Shown here: in pieces, positions 5,549-8,919 of the stretch
How the letters are laid out: every line of letters begins with the position of its first letter
Numbering within the stretch: position 1 is the stretch's first letter
Source: JAYQPD01 sp046050105
GTDB taxonomy: Bacteria > Patescibacteriota > Minisyncoccia > Phycocordibacterales > UBA918
Assembly: GCA_046050105.1 (NCBI GenBank)
Contig: JBJOQE010000064.1
Span: 1 to 8,919, forward strand
DNA: 8,919 nucleotides
Direction: 5' to 3'
Notes under the pieces: generated by a model
The model's database searches: none
Told to the model about the DNA's origin: nothing
What the model saw: the letters and a program-made list of their open reading frames with translations, nothing else
Position numbers and translations under genes: made by a program

Positions 5549-6073
5549 TTATTTCGCGAATTTTTCTTGGTAGAGTGCGCGTGATTTTGCGAATGCCGCC
5601 TTTGCCGCTGCGGCGTCGCTGAAACCCTTCACTTCCACCTCTTTGTTCTGTACTTTCTTATAGGTGGCAAAGAAGTGTTCGATTTCCTTAAGGGTGTGCT
5701 TATTGATGTCGCCGAGGTCTTTCACTTCATCAAAGCGAGGATCCTTCTTGGGAACCGCAATAATCTTTGCGTCCGAATCGCCATCGTCAATCATATCCAT
5801 TACCGCAACCATACGCACCGGAACCAAGATGCCCGGCATAAGTGGGTAGGTAGTGAGTAGTACAACGTCGAGCGCATCGCCGTCTTCCCAGAGTGTCCGG
5901 GGTACGAAGCCGTAGTCGAAAGGGTAGTCTTGTGCGGTGTGCATCACGCGGTCGAGCGCAATGAGCCCTGTCTCCTTATCAATCTCGTACTTATTTTTTG
6001 AGAACTTAGGGATCTCAATAATAGTGTTTACGACGTCTTCAGTGCCGGGGTCGATGTCATGCCACAAGTTCAT
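5549..6073 (-). CDS. ppa: Inorganic pyrophosphatase, family I
   Basis: This is a soluble Mg-dependent enzyme that hydrolyses pyrophosphate to two phosphates, pulling nucleic-acid and tRNA-charging reactions forward. At 174 residues it has the normal bacterial family I length. Active-site features are visible: Glu20 (IIEIPKFSKNKYEID), Lys28 and Glu30, then Tyr54 in DYPFDYGFVP and the metal-binding DGDALDVV with Asp64, Asp66 and Asp69. Further conserved segments are KIIAVPKKDPRF and the C-terminal IEHFFATYKKVQNKEVEVKGF. The signature motif has Ala where Pro is commonest, probably a tolerated change. The start is 24 nt after the nusA stop, with no SD, and the two genes are almost certainly cotranscribed. 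A strong hairpin follows. Confidence 0.97.
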   Translation of the reverse strand: MNLWHDIDPGTEDVVNTIIEIPKFSKNKYEIDKETGLIALDRVMHTAQDYPFDYGFVPRTLWEDGDALDVVLLTTYPLMPGILVPVRMVAVMDMIDDGDSDAKIIAVPKKDPRFDEVKDLGDINKHTLKEIEHFFATYKKVQNKEVEVKGFSDAAAAKAAFAKSRALYQEKFAK

Positions 6074-6097
6074 GGTGAAGGTGAATGAGTGAATAAT

Positions 6098-7375
6098 TTA
6101 CGCAGCTGCTTCGTCAGACTTTTCTTCAGCAACTTCCTTTTCGACCGTTTCTTCTGCAACATTGTCCGAAGCAGTTTCAGTTGCAGTCTCAAGAGGTGCT
6201 CCCGAGGAAACGATATCAATCTTTGCGCCGGTAAGCTTTGCCGCAAGGCGTACGTTCTGTCCACCTCGACCAATAGCAAGTGACTGCTGGTCTTGAGCCA
6301 CTGTAACCTTTGCCGCAGTGTGCACCGTCTCGCCCTCTTGTTCAAGGAGTTCCACTGATGCTACACGAGCTGGCGAGAGTGCGTCCTCAATAAAGTTCTT
6401 GAGGTTTTCAGACCATTCAATGATGTCAATTTTTTCGCCGCCCAGTTCGCTCATAACGGTTGAGACGCGCACACCACGCTGACCAACGAGAGAACCAACA
6501 GGGTCGATGTGCGGGTCAGTAGACGCGACGGCGATCTTTGAGCGTGAGCCCGCCTCGCGTGCAATTGCCTTTACCACCACGGCGCCACTTTGAAGCTCAG
6601 GTGCCTCAACGGCAAAAAGTTTCTCGAGGAAGTCTGGATGTGAGCGAGATAGTTTGATGAAGATGCCGCGTGGTGTTTCTTCAACGGCAACGAGGAGGGC
6701 GCGAATGCGCTCACCGGTGCGGTACCGTTCGCCTTGCACCTGTTCATCAAATGGCATAACACCAGTGACACGGCCGAGGTCCACATAGAGGTTGCCACGT
6801 TCGAAGCGTTGCACGTGACCCATCACAATGTCGCCAGCCTTCTGGCCAAATTCTGCGAGTGCTGCTTCCTTTTCAGCCTCACGAATTTTCTGGATAATCA
6901 CCTGCTTTGCAGTTTGCGCGGCAATACGGCCAAAGTCCTCTTTCTGTTCGAGGGGGAAGATGAGTTCCTCACCGAGCACCACACCCTTCTTAATGAAACG
7001 AGCGTCTTCAATGAGAATGTGCTTTTCAGGGTCAAAACGCACACGTGCTTCACCCTCGGCTACTTGTGGGATAACCAATTCTTCTTCTTTTTCGCGACGG
7101 CGGTCGCCGCGATCTTCAGGGCGTTCAACTTCTTCCACAATAGGGTCGTCGAGGCGCACCATGGTCTCGTCAACCACAATTTTCACCTGCTCAAACTCAG
7201 TGGTGCCCGTTGCTATATCAAAATGCGCACGGATGATTTGGCCGCGTTTTCCATATTCTTTCTTGTATGCGGTAGCGAGTGACTGAGCAATCGCGTCGAG
7301 CATTTTCTCGCGGGTGATACCGCGTTCCTCGCCCATCTGGTCGATGACCGAATTAATGACTTTGAGGTCGAACAT
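6098..7375 (-). CDS. nusA: Transcription termination/antitermination factor NusA
   Basis: NusA binds RNA polymerase and nascent RNA and modulates pausing, termination and antitermination. The 425-residue product has the RNAP-binding N-terminal domain (from MFDLKVINSVIDQM), an S1 domain at about 179-244 (GDIVMGHVQRFERGNLYVDLG), KH1 at about 250-340 (SKIAVAS, DPVGSLVGQRGVRV) and KH2 with SLAIGRGGQNVRLAAKLTG at 365-383. The tail (395-425) is Glu/Ala rich and acidic; the alpha-CTD-binding acidic repeats of the E. coli protein are absent. The N-terminal domain is about 40 residues longer than in E. coli, with a very charged insert at about 81-105. There is no SD. It is preceded by a near-consensus promoter and a leader hairpin. 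Its neighbour is ppa; the usual rimP and infB partners are not here. Confidence 0.97.
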   Translation of the reverse strand: MFDLKVINSVIDQMGEERGITREKMLDAIAQSLATAYKKEYGKRGQIIRAHFDIATGTTEFEQVKIVVDETMVRLDDPIVEEVERPEDRGDRRREKEEELVIPQVAEGEARVRFDPEKHILIEDARFIKKGVVLGEELIFPLEQKEDFGRIAAQTAKQVIIQKIREAEKEAALAEFGQKAGDIVMGHVQRFERGNLYVDLGRVTGVMPFDEQVQGERYRTGERIRALLVAVEETPRGIFIKLSRSHPDFLEKLFAVEAPELQSGAVVVKAIAREAGSRSKIAVASTDPHIDPVGSLVGQRGVRVSTVMSELGGEKIDIIEWSENLKNFIEDALSPARVASVELLEQEGETVHTAAKVTVAQDQQSLAIGRGGQNVRLAAKLTGAKIDIVSSGAPLETATETASDNVAEETVEKEVAEEKSDEAAA

Positions 7376-7399
7376 ATATGATTTGTGATTTTTTGAAAT

Positions 7400-7425
7400 A
7401 AAAAGGGCCGGCTGGTAAAGCCGAC
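7400..7425 (-). terminator. Attenuator-like hairpin in the nusA leader
   Basis: On the - strand GTCGGCT (7425-7419) pairs with AGCCGGC (7413-7407) across a TTACC loop, with one G-T pair. Two C's and TTTTT (7404-7400) follow. This intrinsic-terminator shape lies between the nusA promoter and the ATG at 7375, in a leader of only about 60 nt. It could set a basal level of termination sensitive to NusA itself. No competing antiterminator hairpin was found. Confidence 0.55.
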
Positions 7426-7444
7426 TTCAGGTAACTGCTTTTTG

Positions 7445-7472
7445 AGTATAGCAGGGGTGTGAAATATGTCAA
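7445..7472 (-). promoter_or_regulatory. nusA-ppa promoter
   Basis: TTGACA (7472-7467), a 16-nt spacer and TATACT (7450-7445) make the best minus-strand promoter in the window. Transcription would start near 7438. The -35 box begins inside the T-tract of the terminator that ends the upstream gene. Confidence 0.8.
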
Positions 7473-7499
7473 AAAAATCCCCCGCACGAATGGCGGGGG
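7471..7499 (-). terminator. Terminator of the nuclease-like gene
   Basis: Read on the - strand, a 7-bp G/C stem (7499-7493, CCCCCGC, with 7485-7479, GCGGGGG) closes a 7-nt loop, then A and TTTTTTT (7477-7471). It begins 5 bp after the stop of the nuclease-like gene. Confidence 0.85.
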
Positions 7500-7503
7500 T
7501 GTG

Positions 7504-8127
7504 TTATCCGTGTGAACGAGTGCGTTGTGTAGCTACCAGGCGCATGGTGTCCTCAAGCTTGAATGCTCCGGTAACAACTTGTTTTCTGATGCCGCCAATT
7601 GCGCTGTATACCCGTGCCCGAATGGTGTCGTTGCACATGGTGTCTTGTATGCAAATTACGGCAATTTTCCCTCTGTACTCAGGATATTTTTCGAAATAAC
7701 GCACAATGCCGCCCTTCGAAGATTTGATTTGAAAGGGAACATCGGCAGTATTTTTGCCCACTCGTGCGTGTACAAACCCATCGATACCGCGCAGATCATG
7801 GAACTCTTTGCTCCGTTTCGCATGAATAAACCATACTGGTGTGTGATCAGTATGCTCTGCGAGTGCATCGAAGACGCGCTTCTCGATTGCAAAGCCTTCC
7901 GGATGGGCGGTGAGCGCGTTGCGTACCTTCTCCCGATTGTCTTTCTGTATGGTCACGACACATGCGTTTACCTGGAGCCGAAATACAGTAAATGGTACGT
8001 CGTAGGACGGGTGTTTCCATACCACCTTAAAGCATGATTCGCCTTGTGAGGGGGTAATACTGAGCCCTGGGGGCAAACCCGATTGCGCACTGAGCCACAT
8101 CAGAATGACTTGTTCAGCTGAAAGCAT
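7504..8127 (-). CDS. Probable PD-(D/E)XK-fold nuclease-like protein
   Basis: The exact family is not recognised. The 207-residue product shows the layout of a restriction-endonuclease-like core: a helix with a possible conserved Glu (FAIEKRVFDALAEH, Glu82), then GIDGFV with Asp116, then VPFQIKSSKGG with Gln133-Ile-Lys135. A Q-x-K in place of (D/E)-x-K is known in several nucleases of this fold. After it comes a helix and a hydrophobic strand (GKIAVICIQD at 153-162). The N-terminal 75 residues look like a separate domain. There is no signal peptide or membrane segment. The start has a perfect SD, AAGGAGGT (8141-8134), 6 nt upstream, the strongest in the window. The gene has its own promoter and terminator. 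No methyltransferase or toxin-antitoxin partner is adjacent. The nuclease assignment is inference from motifs. Confidence 0.8.
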   Translation of the reverse strand: MLSAEQVILMWLSAQSGLPPGLSITPSQGESCFKVVWKHPSYDVPFTVFRLQVNACVVTIQKDNREKVRNALTAHPEGFAIEKRVFDALAEHTDHTPVWFIHAKRSKEFHDLRGIDGFVHARVGKNTADVPFQIKSSKGGIVRYFEKYPEYRGKIAVICIQDTMCNDTIRARVYSAIGGIRKQVVTGAFKLEDTMRLVATQRTRSHG

Positions 8128-8150
8128 TGAAAGACCTCCTTTTCCTGAGG

Positions 8151-8179
8151 AGAGTACACAGGTAGCTACGTTTCGTCAA
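8151..8179 (-). promoter_or_regulatory. Putative promoter of the nuclease-like gene
   Basis: TTGACG (8179-8174), a 17-nt spacer and TACTCT (8156-8151) on the - strand would start transcription near 8144, just upstream of the strong SD. The -35 is 9 bp from the -35 of the divergent hydrolase promoter. Confidence 0.5.
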
Positions 8180-8188
8180 TATAAACTA

Positions 8189-8217
8189 TTTACAAAAGTG
8201 CATCTTTATGCTATAAT
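8189..8217 (+). promoter_or_regulatory. Promoter of the cell wall hydrolase gene
   Basis: TTTACA (8189-8194), a 17-nt spacer and a perfect TATAAT (8212-8217) form a strong sigma-70-type promoter. A second TATAAT (8219-8224) overlaps downstream. The leader would be about 20 nt and contains CGGAGG (8234-8239), 4 nt before the ATG at 8244. Confidence 0.8.
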
Positions 8218-8243
8218 ATATAATGCATAGTTCCGGAGGCAAA

Positions 8244-8919
8244 ATGAATAAAAAATGGCTCAAACCATGGGTATTTCTGTGCATCATGGGATGTGCGGGG
8301 ATGCTTTTTTACGTGGGGTACACACTGCACGCTTCGCGGGTGGTGATACCAAAGGTGGCAGTGCGTGAGAACGAGGTGACAGAGCTCGCTCTCAATATGT
8401 ACTTCCATCGTGGGGAGAAGAATACCGACATTGGCCGCAAGGCCATCACCGCGGTGGTATTTAACCGCATGGCCGACAAAGCCAAGCGGTGGCCGCGCAC
8501 CGTGGTGGGCGTCATCCAAGACGGGCACGAGCGTGGGAAAAACTGCGATTTCTCGTGGACCTGCGACGGTCTCGACGATACACCCGACGATGCCGTAAGG
8601 TATGCTCGCGACCGGGCACTTGCAGAGAAGTGGCTTACTGAGTATCGAAAGGGGGCGTTTGTTGACCCGACCAAGGGTGCGACATGGCTTCTCTACAAAG
8701 AAGACACACCCCCTGCATCGTGGCCTGCGCTTCAAAAGACGGGAACGTTTGGGATGTACTCCTTCTATAGGTACAAGCAAGCCGTGTCCGCTCCGGTACC
8801 ATCGGTCAAGCCTGGGTTTCTCAAGGGAAGCCCTGAAGCAGTCCGTCGGGCGTACCACGGTGCACTTACTGAGGGTCTGGTGTTTGCCAAAACAGGGGCA
8901 GATATTAGGGGTCTGGCCG
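8244..8919 (+). CDS. SleB/CwlJ-type cell wall hydrolase, membrane-anchored (3' end off window)
   Basis: The ATG at 8244 follows CGGAGG and opens a frame of 225 codons that runs off the window. Residues about 8-28 (PWVFLCIMGCAGMLFYVGYTL) are an N-terminal membrane anchor or uncleaved signal. The domain at about 43-178 resembles the SleB/CwlJ hydrolase family (Hydrolase_2), which cuts peptidoglycan glycan strands: ELALNMYFHRGE, then IGRKAITAVVFNRM, WPRTVVGVIQDG, CDFSWTCDG, GATWLLY and FGMYSFYRY. These correspond to the family's Y-x-EARGE, VxxNR, fP-tVxxVi, QFSW-DG, GATHY and G-H-FY blocks. The Glu of EARGE seems missing here (FHRGE), and the His of GATHY and of GxHxFY are also replaced, so activity is uncertain. 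Remodelling of the cell's own wall or attack on a partner cell are both possible. A Pro/Val linker and a new segment begin at about 183. Confidence 0.75.
   Translation, partial: MNKKWLKPWVFLCIMGCAGMLFYVGYTLHASRVVIPKVAVRENEVTELALNMYFHRGEKNTDIGRKAITAVVFNRMADKAKRWPRTVVGVIQDGHERGKNCDFSWTCDGLDDTPDDAVRYARDRALAEKWLTEYRKGAFVDPTKGATWLLYKEDTPPASWPALQKTGTFGMYSFYRYKQAVSAPVPSVKPGFLKGSPEAVRRAYHGALTEGLVFAKTGADIRGLA

Noticed and set aside
6734..7286. Long plus-strand open frames opposite nusA
   Set aside because: They are antisense shadows of a gene with clear NusA domains and have no initiation signals.
8211..8858. 215-codon minus-strand frame opposite the hydrolase gene
   Set aside because: It ends inside the promoter region of the plus-strand gene, which has a strong promoter, SD and recognisable family motifs.

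Overview
The window looks like a piece of a Patescibacteria (CPR) genome, most likely a Parcubacteria-type lineage. This is an inference from gene content: a trigger factor without its FKBP domain, a NusA with an enlarged N-terminal domain, many small Thr/Ala-rich secreted or anchored proteins, housekeeping genes in very short transcription units, and several genes with no Shine-Dalgarno (SD) sequence. TGA is used as an ordinary stop (for example at 2752, 4864 and 4505), so the code is standard and not the UGA=Gly code of Gracilibacteria/Absconditabacteria. No rRNA, tRNA, CRISPR array or transposase was seen.

Layout. 1-801 (-) is the N-terminal half of RNase Y, cut by the window edge. 977-1212 (+) holds two tiny, overlapping, SD-preceded ORFs for hydrophobic peptides, followed by a strong terminator shared with the convergent clpP. 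1269-1850 (-) is ClpP. 2018-2752 (+) is a membrane protein of unknown function with its own promoter and terminator; it separates clpP from tig. 2818-3969 (-) is a trigger factor with an alternating His-rich N-terminus and no PPIase domain. 3970-4504 is a gene-free stretch: the tig promoter, a 146-bp nested inverted-repeat element, five degenerate copies of a CTCGCTNCGTACGTT-like motif spaced about 45 bp apart, and a terminator. 4505-5481 (-) is a coupled pair encoding a single-pass anchored protein and a secreted helical protein. 5549-7375 (-) is nusA-ppa, read from a near-consensus promoter through a leader hairpin that looks like an attenuator. 7504-8127 (-) is a probable PD-(D/E)XK-fold nuclease. 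8244 to the edge (+) is a membrane-anchored SleB-type cell wall hydrolase, divergent from the nuclease gene with back-to-back promoters.

How the genes fit together. Most are core gene-expression and proteostasis functions: RNA decay (RNase Y), proteolysis (ClpP), nascent-chain folding (trigger factor), transcription elongation/termination (NusA) and pyrophosphate removal (Ppa). The accessory genes concern the envelope (membrane protein, secreted helical pair, cell wall hydrolase) or DNA (nuclease-like protein). Regulation is compact: the nusA -35 box overlaps the T-tract of the preceding terminator, and a possible -10 box for the secreted-protein gene overlaps the terminator hairpin after ppa. 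The parts most worth following up are the structured element and repeats upstream of tig, the two tiny coupled ORFs, and the nusA leader.
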